Part shown: one piece after another, positions 34,191 to 41,899 of the stretch
Position numbering within the stretch: position 1 is the stretch's first letter
Layout: every line of letters starts with the position of its first letter
Source: Nitrospira_D sp019636945
Lineage (GTDB): Bacteria; Nitrospirota; Nitrospiria; Nitrospirales; Nitrospiraceae
NCBI RefSeq assembly: GCF_047338595.1
Contig: NZ_JBLFBO010000002.1
Coordinates: 186,001-250,000, forward strand
DNA length: 64,000 nt
Direction: 5' to 3'
Notes under the pieces: generated by a model
Databases searched by the model: none
What the model was told of the DNA's origin: nothing
Seen by the model: only the letters and a program-made list of their open reading frames with translations
Program-made: the position numbers and the translations under genes

Positions 34191-34613
34191 ATGAATAGTT
34201 CCACGGACTCACAGCCAGCTGACCCGGAACAACCACACCTCGATTCTATTGTGCCGTATCGTGCTATGGGATCAAGCTCCGATCGATCTACCACAAGCAG
34301 TATCGTGTTCCTCACAGTCTTGTCGCTCTGCCTGATGGCGTTGGCCCCCGTGCCTGAGCTCCTGCACGTCCTGGGTATCGTGACATCCATCGATGAGAAA
34401 CACATTGACGTAAAAACAGCGAAGGGGCAGGTGGTGTCGGTCCTGCTGACCAAGCAGGTGAAGTACAAGAACAAAAACAATCCCAAATCACTCGACCCGC
34501 CCACCGTCGGCGACCGCGTCATCATCGAGGCGTCAAGAGATGAGAAGAACAAGAAGGTCACGGCAACGGTCGTACATTATTCACCGGGTAGCAGTCTTCC
34601 ACCTCCACGATAA
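34191..34613 (+). CDS. DUF5666-like exported protein
   Basis: About 140 residues from ATG 34191. A polar head is followed by one hydrophobic segment (S-I-V-F-L-T-V-L-S-L-C-L-M-A-L) that acts as signal or anchor, then a small beta domain: G-I-V-T-S-I-D-E-K-H-I-D-V-K-T and V-G-D-R-V-I-I-E-A. The latter resembles the OB-like DUF5666 domain. The role is unknown. It is followed after three bases by the holin-like membrane protein gene. Confidence 0.7.
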   Translation: MNSSTDSQPADPEQPHLDSIVPYRAMGSSSDRSTTSSIVFLTVLSLCLMALAPVPELLHVLGIVTSIDEKHIDVKTAKGQVVSVLLTKQVKYKNKNNPKSLDPPTVGDRVIIEASRDEKNKKVTATVVHYSPGSSLPPPR

Positions 34614-34616
34614 GCC

Positions 34617-35075
34617 ATGCCGACTATTCGCTTTGCACGAGCCGTCCATGAATCGCCCTTTCACGGGGGGGTACGTCAGGCCTTTCTGCGGGTGTTCATC
34701 ACCGGCATCGCCGTCTTCCTGGCCATCGCCATTGTTCCCGGGTTGGAGGCCAACAGTTTCGGTGCCGGTATGGCAGCCGTACTGGTCCTGACCTTCTTGA
34801 ACCTCATCCTTCGCCCCATCCTGTTTCTACTCACGTTGCCGCTGATCGTCTTCACGCTTGGACTCTTTCTGGTGGTGCTGAACGCACTGCTGCTCGAACT
34901 GACCGCGTTTTTCGTGAAGGGGTTTACGGTCTCAGGGTTCTGGGCTTCCGTCGGTGGTGCGCTAGTCATTAGCCTGGTCACAACTATCCTCAACAGCTGG
35001 ACCGTTGATCGCCGCCTTCCTCCTGACCTTCAGGAAGAGCCACGTCGGCCACCCAAGATCATCAATCCGGATTGA
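34617..35075 (+). CDS. Phage holin family 4 (YvlD-like) membrane protein
   Basis: A 152-residue protein with four hydrophobic segments in its central part, including L-T-F-L-N-L-I-L-R-P-I-L, V-L-N-A-L-L-L-E-L-T-A and S-L-V-T-T-I-L-N. This is the phage_holin_4_2/YvlD group, which despite the name is a common chromosomal inner-membrane family linked to envelope stress. There is no phage gene around it. It is probably the last gene of the unit beginning at 34191. Confidence 0.85.
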   Translation: MPTIRFARAVHESPFHGGVRQAFLRVFITGIAVFLAIAIVPGLEANSFGAGMAAVLVLTFLNLILRPILFLLTLPLIVFTLGLFLVVLNALLLELTAFFVKGFTVSGFWASVGGALVISLVTTILNSWTVDRRLPPDLQEEPRRPPKIINPD

Positions 35076-35273
35076 GTCATCACAACTTCTGATCAGAACA
35101 ACCGAACGGTTGGACGGCTGTGGACAGCGGTGTTTCAACCAGATTGGGCAGCTCGCCTGACAGGTATCGAGAGGTTATGCACTCGGGGAAGCCTCTCTCT
35201 TGAATGAAGGGGCGCCCTCCTGAAACCCGTGCAATGATAAAGAAAGGGTAGTTGTAGCCGGCAGAAAATCGTG

Positions 35274-35306
35274 ACGGCACGCCGAGATACGTCATCGGCG
35301 TGCCGT
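35274..35306 (-). terminator. GC-rich hairpin, probable terminator for the 48-residue gene
   Basis: ACGGCACGCCGA (35274-35285) and its complement (35295-35306) form a perfect 12-bp stem with a 9-base loop. On the minus strand the stem is followed by CACGATTTTCTG, a short U tract, about 55 bases after the stop of the small gene at 35360. Confidence 0.55.
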
Positions 35307-35359
35307 GTCCTTAAAAAACCGGTGATCATTCCGCATCCACACTCTTGACGATTCGTACG

Positions 35360-35506
35360 TTATTCGTCTCGATGCTCATACGCGACATGCTTTCGGTAAT
35401 CTCCTACCTGCTCTGATCGACCGATGTAGTACATGAACAGCGCCAGCATCATGATTGCCATATTGATCGAAACAAAAATCGTGATCATCGCAACATCCCC
35501 GAACAT
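35360..35506 (-). CDS. 48-residue single-span membrane protein
   Basis: A small gene with a good ribosome binding site (AAAGGAAAGGGG, five to fifteen bases before ATG 35506) and a TAA stop at 35360. The peptide starts M-F-G-D-V-A-M, has one long hydrophobic helix (about residues 6-28, containing I-F-V-S-I-N-M-A-I-M-M-L-A-L) and a polar, charged tail ending H-R-D-E. The bipartite composition and start signals make it a likely real small protein rather than chance. I cannot name it; single-span subunits of respiratory oxidases have this shape. A perfect 16-bp palindrome (35558-35573) lies 50 bp upstream and a hairpin terminator follows. Confidence 0.7.
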   Translation of the reverse strand: MFGDVAMITIFVSINMAIMMLALFMYYIGRSEQVGDYRKHVAYEHRDE

Positions 35507-36451
35507 AGTGCCCCTTTCCTTTCTGTTGTGTAATAAGAATTGTTTATCTGCCTAGAGTCGAAGGCGCCTTCGATCTCATGCCTCTTACTTCTTCATGTAC
35601 AGCAACATGCATGCCAGCGACTCCCTCCCCGGCTCGTATCGCGTATTCACCCACAAGTGATGAAAAATCATGAATGCCCGCGATCTGAAGCGTACGAGGG
35701 GTCTCCGCTACCAAGAGTCGGATGGCACGAGGTGAATCTGATCGATACGGCGGGCCGTATCGGATTTGATACGAATCGACCTGGAGGATCTCACCATGGT
35801 GTCTGGAACGTGATCGAGGTCAGCACACCAAACACAACTTTCCACATACCTGACCATGCCCAGTCGAATGGGTCACAGAGGTCAAGACTGTGAAACGGCA
35901 CAGGGTCGGTACCCACGATGCGACATTCAGAATCACCTCCCTCCATCTTCGCAGCTATCTGACCTTACCCGACCAGATCGCCTTGCTCTTCCCACTCCAG
36001 CAGCACCACCCTTGTAGGTCATCTAGCATGAAGTGTGAGGCAGCCTAATTTGGAAACGAGCTCCGCAATAGCAGTTGGAGAGATAAATGAATTTGCCTAC
36101 TGTACTGACTTGGTCGGCTCACGCCGTCTTGACACGCGCTCGGTTTCACACCTCCTCGCTGGATTCCTGGCTCATTCTTCATCAGCACCATCGGCAAATT
36201 CCTGTCTCAAAGTAAAACAGTTCTCCCATGAGGGGCAGATCATCGTGTAGGACACGACCTGCGCTTCTTACACTCTGTACCGTGATGTTCACGGTCACCT
36301 CACAACACCATATCTCTGCAATCCCGAGAAATGCCCTTAATACTGAAGACGATCGGCTCCCATGAGTGTTCCTCACGTAGCGTCTCACTAATCGGCACGT
36401 GCCTTGCTTTGGAATACGCTCATGGGCTCACTTACACACAGGGGAGGTTAC
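35507..36451. other. 945-bp region without a supported gene
   Basis: No frame has a ribosome binding site plus protein-like composition. It holds a perfect palindrome TCGAAGGCGCCTTCGA at 35558-35573 and competing short inverted repeats at 35744-35773 (GATACGGC facing GCCGTATC, and CGTATC facing GATACG). The strong ribosome binding site at its right end belongs to the metalloprotease gene. Confidence 0.5.
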
Positions 36452-38023
36452 ATGAAGTCGATTCTGCCGTTGCACCCATCACCTAGCGATCATCGACCGC
36501 CTCGCAGCTCATGGTGGTCTCCACGCATGATGATCCTCTGTCTCTGCGCCGCAGCAATCAGTATTCCCACTGCTGGATTCTGTGCGTCGCCAGGATCGTC
36601 GGTCCCGCTCTTTGTTGACACTCCTAGCGATATCCCCGCTGCGATCGACCAGGCGTTTCCGTCACCTCAGATCTCGAAGCGATGGGTGCGTCGACACCGT
36701 ACGACGGGACTCAACCCCGCGGCGTTGGAAACCATGAAACTCGCCCGCAAGGAGTCGAAACAGGATGTCGCACTGGACCTCTTCGATGCCGGCACACGTA
36801 TACTCGAACTCGACGAACCGGAAGTTCATGGTAATAAGGCGAAGGTCTGGCGTGGACGGGTGCGAGGTGACCAGGACAGCGATGTCACCTTGGCCGTACG
36901 CGGCAAGAAGATGGCTGGGACGATTGTCATGGGCCAACGACTCTACAAAATTGAACCGACCGAGGATAACCGTCATCGTCTCGTCGAAATTGACGACGAC
37001 GCGATGCGGCCGGATCACCATCCGCTCGTCGTACCGGATGACGGAACCCCTGCGGACCCTCCGGCTCCAGAGCCGGAACTCCAACAGCCCAGTACAGCGG
37101 CCGCGACTACGACCGTAACCACCGCAGCGGCGACGACAAACACGATCGTTGATTTATTAGTCGTCTATACCCCAACGGCCCGCGCAAAGCAGGGTGGGCT
37201 AGCTGCCATGAACGCATTGATCGCCATGGGCGTCGATTTGGCGAATCAAGCCTACCGAAACAGCCAGATCGCCATGCAACTCCGGCTGGTTCGCGCTGCC
37301 GAAGTCGCCTATACGGAAACGGGCGACATCAATACCGATCTGGTACGTCTCCGCAGCAAAAGCGATGGCTTCATGGATCAAGTCCACACATTGCGGAACC
37401 AATACAAGGCCGATCTGGTGGCGCTCATCGTCGACAACGGGGGCAGCTACTGCGGTATTGCCTACGTGATGGCAAACGGCCCGAGAGCCAGTTTTGCAGA
37501 TTGGGCATTCAGCGTAACCGATCGCGACTGCGTGTCGAACAATACCTTGACCCATGAGCTGGGACATAATATGGGCGATGCCCATGATCGTGCGAGCGGC
37601 GGCACCGGGGTCTATCCCTATTCGTATGGCTATCGGGACCCGATCGGAAAATTTCGGACGATCATGGCCTATCCCTGCCCGACGGTATCCTGCCCGCGGG
37701 TGAAGTATTTTTCAAACCCGAAGATCTTGATCAACGGCCGGCCGGCCGGAATCGATCACAGAGTCAACCCATCGAACTCCGCGGATAATGCCCGCTCCAT
37801 GAACGAAGTGCGAAATGTCATTGCCGCCTGGCGCACAGGCACCACGACTTCTACTGCCGCCGCGCCGAGTGGATCGAGGGACGCTCGTCTTGATTCTCGA
37901 GACGGCCTTGAGGACGATGCAGACGATGACTCGGATGATGACACCGATGAGAATTCTTCGAACAAACTCCGACAGAATGTTCCGGGGAAATCGCGTGGAA
38001 AGTCTCCTTCGCCGACTCCTTAA
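36452..38023 (+). CDS. Secreted reprolysin-like zinc metalloprotease with pro-domain
   Basis: About 523 residues from ATG 36452, preceded by AGGGGAGG. A signal segment (about residues 32-50) is followed by a pro-domain (about 105-190: L-D-L-F-D, W-R-G-R-V-R-G, G-T-I-V-M-G-Q-R-L-Y-K, R-L-V-E-I-D-D-D-A-M), a Pro/Thr/Ala-rich linker, and the catalytic domain. The zinc site H-E-L-G-H-N-M-G-D-A-H-D begins at residue 368 (metzincin HExxHxxGxxHD) and the Met-turn is I-M-A-Y. The C-terminus is a very acidic Asp-rich tail that could bind calcium. The enzyme should be exported as a zymogen and cut proteins outside the cell or in the periplasm. The next gene encodes a free copy of the pro-domain. Confidence 0.9.
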   Translation: MKSILPLHPSPSDHRPPRSSWWSPRMMILCLCAAAISIPTAGFCASPGSSVPLFVDTPSDIPAAIDQAFPSPQISKRWVRRHRTTGLNPAALETMKLARKESKQDVALDLFDAGTRILELDEPEVHGNKAKVWRGRVRGDQDSDVTLAVRGKKMAGTIVMGQRLYKIEPTEDNRHRLVEIDDDAMRPDHHPLVVPDDGTPADPPAPEPELQQPSTAAATTTVTTAAATTNTIVDLLVVYTPTARAKQGGLAAMNALIAMGVDLANQAYRNSQIAMQLRLVRAAEVAYTETGDINTDLVRLRSKSDGFMDQVHTLRNQYKADLVALIVDNGGSYCGIAYVMANGPRASFADWAFSVTDRDCVSNNTLTHELGHNMGDAHDRASGGTGVYPYSYGYRDPIGKFRTIMAYPCPTVSCPRVKYFSNPKILINGRPAGIDHRVNPSNSADNARSMNEVRNVIAAWRTGTTTSTAAAPSGSRDARLDSRDGLEDDADDDSDDDTDENSSNKLRQNVPGKSRGKSPSPTP

Positions 38024-38034
38024 CTGGTAGGATG

Positions 38035-38063
38035 CAGGGAGGACCGGGCTTCGGTCCTCCCTG
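38035..38063 (+). terminator. Perfect 12-bp hairpin after the metalloprotease gene
   Basis: CAGGGAGGACCG (38035-38046) pairs with CGGTCCTCCCTG (38052-38063) around a five-base loop, 11 bases after the stop codon. No U tract follows, so it may slow RNA decay or stop transcription weakly between protease and pro-domain-like gene. Confidence 0.5.
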
Positions 38064-38110
38064 TCCTGGATCGCATAGCATCACCGGATGACACCAAGGT
38101 GAAAAACCCG

Positions 38111-38626
38111 ATGTTTGACTCGAACAAGCAATCAGCAGGTCAACGATTCACACCTCTTCTCCCTGCTCTGCTGTTGGGCAGTGTACTCAGCCAAATGGCG
38201 TGGGCCGGCGAGCCGCCTGGCCCACGGAGCCTATGGCACACTCCTCCAAATCCTCCCCCCGTCACGTCGACTCCAACTCCTCGAAAACCCTGGATGCTTC
38301 GTGATCGAGAAATTGAACTCGACCTTCCACTCCTTCACATTTTAAAAGATGCAGGAGCCAGACCCCTCCCCCGAATGACCATTGACCTCTTCGACAACAT
38401 CACCCCTGAACTTGACGTCTCCTCCACGGTCTCCAGAATCAACGACACTGCTGTCATCCGTGGGACCTTCAAGCCGCCCGTCCAAGGCGACTTCACCTTT
38501 GTGATCACCGGCAATCTCCTGGTCGGAACCATCCAGATCGGCCCTCGCATTTATAAGACCGACCATGTCGGTAATGGTCGCCTACGGTTGGTTGAGCTTG
38601 ACCCCGATAAAATGCCGCGGGATTGA
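38111..38626 (+). CDS. Secreted stand-alone homologue of the protease pro-domain (putative inhibitor)
   Basis: About 171 residues. ATG 38111 is chosen because AGGTGA lies eight bases upstream; a signal peptide ending Q-M-A-W-A follows. Residues about 91-171 line up with the pro-domain of the preceding protease: I-D-L-F-D-N-I-T, R-G-T-F-K, D-F-T-F-V-I-T-G, G-T-I-Q-I-G-P-R-I-Y-K and R-L-R-L-V-E-L-D-P-D-K-M against L-D-L-F-D, R-G-R-V-R, D-V-T-L-A-V-R-G, G-T-I-V-M-G-Q-R-L-Y-K and R-L-V-E-I-D-D-D-A-M. No catalytic domain follows. The simplest reading is a dedicated periplasmic inhibitor or folding helper for the protease. This is an inference from homology and adjacency. Confidence 0.72.
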   Translation: MFDSNKQSAGQRFTPLLPALLLGSVLSQMAWAGEPPGPRSLWHTPPNPPPVTSTPTPRKPWMLRDREIELDLPLLHILKDAGARPLPRMTIDLFDNITPELDVSSTVSRINDTAVIRGTFKPPVQGDFTFVITGNLLVGTIQIGPRIYKTDHVGNGRLRLVELDPDKMPRD

Positions 38627-38807
38627 TGGTCATCATTCCTTTGTAACAAAGAATCTCAACTGTGGTCCCGAACAGTACCTCGCTGACGCAGTCAGCCTAT
38701 TCCCACATGAAAAGTGTTCGAACGGGTCACATGACGTGATGACTATCCCGAGAGAGTAGCTATTCGCCACCGATCCGGCTACAATGCGCTCTCTTGCACT
38801 GGAACGT

Positions 38808-40634
38808 ATGACCACGGCGACTCCTCAAACGAAACCGGCACCGGAAACACTTCTTCAACGGACGTTGAATGCCGCGCTGAATGAGATCGGCACGGATTCA
38901 GTGCTGGCGGCAATCTTCCACCAAGAAAACGGGCCTCTCGTCGAGCATGCCTCACGCGGGTTTACACCTCGAGATGTTCAAGCGATTCTGCGCACCCTTT
39001 CGACACAAAATGCCGCAGCCCTGACCCCGAACACAGCCGATCCCGACAGTGGACGTACCGTTCGTTTGCGGTTGATTACTCCTGGCGCCAAATCCTTGCT
39101 CGTCGTTCCATTACGCCATCTCAATCGTACATACGGCTGTCTGGTGATCGGCAGAAAAGAAGGCGCTGCCTTTTCAAAAAAGGATCGATCGCAACTGGAC
39201 CAGATGTGCGAGGGAATGACCAAGGCATTGGATCGCGAAGGCTTGTTCAACACCGCTGCGGTACTCAGCCGTCCCTACGTGACACAGGAAGCAGCTCCTC
39301 CACAACCGGCTGGGGGCGACTTGTTTCCACCCATGATCAAGCACTTCTCGCCGGAACTGCAGGCGCGGGTTGAGGCGGTTCTCACGGAAGCCAACCAGTC
39401 TGTGCCCTACGACCGAGCCTGGGCCTGTTACTACGATCCACTAGCGGGAAATGTGGAGGTATTGGGGGTCGTTGGTGATGTCAAGGCTGATCAACGCGAC
39501 GCGAAGAAGGATCTGAAACCCGGCCAACGTCTGACACTGGACAGTTCTGCAGCCGGATGGGCGGTGCGCCACCGCAAACCACGCGTGGATCATGACCTGG
39601 CCTCCACTCAGGGTCGCTTTCTCGATCACAAACAGCTCTTTAAGGACCGATTTCAGTCATCCCTTGTCATCCCGTTTTTCGTCAAAGGGCAAGTCGGCGG
39701 CACACTGACGCTGGGAGCAAAGGACCTGGAGCGCTATCAGACAACTGATGCTCGCACGCTTGAACCCGCTATCGTGAAACTTGCCGATCTCTTACAAGCG
39801 CCGACGCCTCAAGCTCCTGCCCCGGCTCCACCCACTGAGCTTGGATCACCAAACCCTCAGGCCGTTTCCTCCATACCGTCCGAACCGAGTATCAGAAAGC
39901 AAGAACGCCAATCGGCCATCGGGGAATTCAGCGCATTCTTGGCAACGGAGATCCGCGAACCCTTGGCCTCCATTCGATCGCAATTGGAAGAAGTGACCGG
40001 CGAGGGGATTCTTGATTTCGATCCTCAGACACGGGTGGAAAACGCCATGCGCGACTTGATTCGGATCGAGGCGATCCTCAATGAAATCCTCGATTTCGCC
40101 AAGCCGCTTGAGTTAAATCGGCATCTCTGCCGAATTCCGGAAGTGCTCGAGAGCGCGTTGGTAGTGGTCGGAACCGATCTTGAAGCGACCCGCATTCAAG
40201 TCACGAAGGATTATGCCAATGTCATTGCCCCGGTGCGTGGTGATGAAGCGAAGCTCCAGCAGGCTTTCTTGAGCATTTTCCGGAACGCCTGTGAGGCCAT
40301 GTCACCTGGTGGTCATCTCACCATCGCCGTCACACAACATCGAGCCGGTCGGGGGTTCGAGGTGCAAATTCTGATCAAGAACAACGGAGTGCCGATCCCC
40401 GCTGAAATCGTGGATAAAGTCTTCGAGCCGTTTTTTACAACGAAACGGTCTGGCATCGGGTTAGGCCTACCCAGCGTCAAGAAAATCATCGAGGAACACC
40501 ACGGAACGATCGCGATCGGAAGTGCGACCGGTGAAGGCACGACTGTGACCATCCGCCTCCCTGGTGTCAGTCGAGGGCCAGCGTTCCGCCACCGTGGACG
40601 AGGTCGACGACCTCCCCGCCGTCCTCCAGGTTGA
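38808..40634 (+). CDS. GAF-domain histidine-kinase-like protein lacking the phospho-acceptor His
   Basis: About 608 residues. Two GAF-like sensor domains (about 20-150 and 180-330) are followed by a Pro/Ala linker and a kinase-like core. The dimerisation helix reads A-T-E-I-R-E-P-L-A-S-I, where kinases have H-E-[IL]-[RK]-N-P-L; Thr380 replaces the His. The N box R-N-A-C-E-A-M is intact, but the first Gly box reads N-N-G-V-P-I instead of D-x-G-x-G. The second Gly box I-G-L-G-L-P-S-V is kept. It is therefore probably a non-catalytic member that binds ligand or ATP and regulates another protein. No response regulator is adjacent. The tail is short and strongly basic. The start could also be ATG 38784. 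Confidence 0.8.
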   Translation: MTTATPQTKPAPETLLQRTLNAALNEIGTDSVLAAIFHQENGPLVEHASRGFTPRDVQAILRTLSTQNAAALTPNTADPDSGRTVRLRLITPGAKSLLVVPLRHLNRTYGCLVIGRKEGAAFSKKDRSQLDQMCEGMTKALDREGLFNTAAVLSRPYVTQEAAPPQPAGGDLFPPMIKHFSPELQARVEAVLTEANQSVPYDRAWACYYDPLAGNVEVLGVVGDVKADQRDAKKDLKPGQRLTLDSSAAGWAVRHRKPRVDHDLASTQGRFLDHKQLFKDRFQSSLVIPFFVKGQVGGTLTLGAKDLERYQTTDARTLEPAIVKLADLLQAPTPQAPAPAPPTELGSPNPQAVSSIPSEPSIRKQERQSAIGEFSAFLATEIREPLASIRSQLEEVTGEGILDFDPQTRVENAMRDLIRIEAILNEILDFAKPLELNRHLCRIPEVLESALVVVGTDLEATRIQVTKDYANVIAPVRGDEAKLQQAFLSIFRNACEAMSPGGHLTIAVTQHRAGRGFEVQILIKNNGVPIPAEIVDKVFEPFFTTKRSGIGLGLPSVKKIIEEHHGTIAIGSATGEGTTVTIRLPGVSRGPAFRHRGRGRRPPRRPPG

Positions 40635-40689
40635 CCCGGGTCCATTCACCTCGACTCATCCTCGGAGGGCTCCGGAAGACTTTGCCTGT

Positions 40690-40719
40690 TTGACAGAAAT
40701 GACTACCGATCGCTATGAT
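40690..40719 (+). promoter_or_regulatory. Sigma70-type promoter of the small secreted-protein gene
   Basis: Perfect TTGACA (40690-40695), 18-base spacer, TATGAT (40714-40719). Transcription would start near 40726, leaving a 75-base leader before ATG 40802. Confidence 0.65.
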
Positions 40720-40801
40720 TCGATCGGTGCCTTTGTGTAACAAAGATACTCCGTCGTGTTGTGATCCTCATTCACTCTTCTATCTCAAAGGGAGAACGGG
40801 T

Positions 40802-41167
40802 ATGAAACTTTTCACTGCTGTAGTCGCCACAGCCTCCACAGTCCTGTTTGGTCTTTCCATGGCTTCAGCCAACCCAGCACTGCTTCCCAAGCATGAAGGT
40901 TATCCGATGAAGAACTCCGGCAGCCCCGTCACGGGCCAACCGACCGCGAACGATCCCGGACAATCGGACGCGCATGGGACCTCTTCATTGTTGAAGTCCG
41001 CAGACTCAGTAAAGAGTGCGGAGCAGAAGCTGACCAAAACCGACAATGCGCGGATCACCGAGGGACAGGGAGCCGGTCGACTTCCACATGTGGAGGGGCC
41101 GCAGATCACGATTGCTCCACCGGTAACCTCCGCAACCAAGATCACCGGCGATCGCAAAATCGACTAA
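40802..41167 (+). CDS. Small secreted hypothetical protein
   Basis: A 121-residue protein with AAAGGGAGA upstream of ATG 40802 and a signal peptide (residues 1-23, ending S-M-A-S-A). The mature part is polar, low in hydrophobic residues and rich in Gly, Pro, Thr and Lys, so it is likely disordered. It has its own strong promoter and a strong terminator, an arrangement of an independently expressed single gene. The function is unknown. Confidence 0.72.
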   Translation: MKLFTAVVATASTVLFGLSMASANPALLPKHEGYPMKNSGSPVTGQPTANDPGQSDAHGTSSLLKSADSVKSAEQKLTKTDNARITEGQGAGRLPHVEGPQITIAPPVTSATKITGDRKID

Positions 41168-41192
41168 CCAGTTATTTGAAAAACAGAATACT

Positions 41193-41229
41193 GAGGGGAA
41201 GTTCTTTAGAAGGACTTCCCCTCTTTTTT
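41193..41229 (+). terminator. Bidirectional Rho-independent terminator
   Basis: A 14-bp stem (41193-41206 with 41210-41223, one G-U pair) and a three-base loop are followed on the plus strand by six Ts (41224-41229). On the minus strand the stem is followed by a TTTTT stretch at about 41180. The stop codon of the convergent glycosylase gene lies inside the hairpin, so both genes share it. Confidence 0.88.
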
Positions 41230-41793
41230 ATGTTTCCTGCGTGAACCGCTCGTAGGACCATCTCCCTCAATTAATCGGAACCGCCACGGCTTCCTCGCCC
41301 ACAGTCCTGCGTACTCCACCCCAATGCGCGGGAAGGTGCCGATCTGGTTTCTAGGAACTCGCTGACCTCGATCTTCAAACCAGATGGATCGTCCCGCCGT
41401 CAAATCGACCTGATGCAATGACCGATCGATGCCTAGCTCGCGGCAGAGCTTTCCAGGGCCGTCGATCAATTCTCCATCCACTTCAATGGCTCGGATCAAT
41501 ACAGCAGCAGGAAACTCCGCCCGCTCTGTCACGACATTCAGCATGTAGTACATGCCGTAAATCAAATAGACATACGACATCCCCGGAGGGCCAAAGAGGA
41601 CTTCTGTCCTTGCCGTCCGACCCTTTGAAGCATGGCACGCCTTGTCTTCCGTCCCGACGTAGGCCTCAACTTCAATGATTCTTCCGGCAAAGGCTCTTGT
41701 CCCATTCTCACGAACCAGGTACTTGCCGACCAGTGAACAGGCGACGGTCAACGTGGGGCGATTGAAAAAGGCTCGAGCAAGCGTCTTCGGCAT
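41206..41793 (-). CDS. 3-methyladenine DNA glycosylase (AAG/MPG family)
   Basis: A 195-residue base-excision repair enzyme that removes alkylated purines by cutting the N-glycosidic bond. Landmarks: L-V-G-K-Y-L-V near residue 22, the catalytic I-I-E-V-E-A-Y near 39-45 (Glu activates water), H-A-S near 54 and M-S-Y-V-Y-L-I-Y-G-M-Y near 72, with L-I-R-A-I-E near 98 and G-P-G-K-L-C near 112. The length is normal for bacterial members. It is a single gene, convergent with the secreted-protein gene, sharing a terminator. Confidence 0.93.
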   Translation of the reverse strand: MPKTLARAFFNRPTLTVACSLVGKYLVRENGTRAFAGRIIEVEAYVGTEDKACHASKGRTARTEVLFGPPGMSYVYLIYGMYYMLNVVTERAEFPAAVLIRAIEVDGELIDGPGKLCRELGIDRSLHQVDLTAGRSIWFEDRGQRVPRNQIGTFPRIGVEYAGLWARKPWRFRLIEGDGPTSGSRRKHKKEGKSF

Positions 41794-41899
41794 GGCAATA
41801 CTGGTGAATGGTAAAGGACGAATACCAATGGTTGATGGTAAATGGGCAAGCCGAAACTTTCAATTCCTCATCGCTCATTCACCATGGCACATTCGCCGT

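Noticed and set aside
34617..35075. Prophage holin
   Set aside because: The family is a common chromosomal membrane protein and there is no phage gene near it.
35540..35893. 117-residue open frame in the large gap
   Set aside because: No start signal, and composition is unlike a protein; the region has several other short frames of the same quality.
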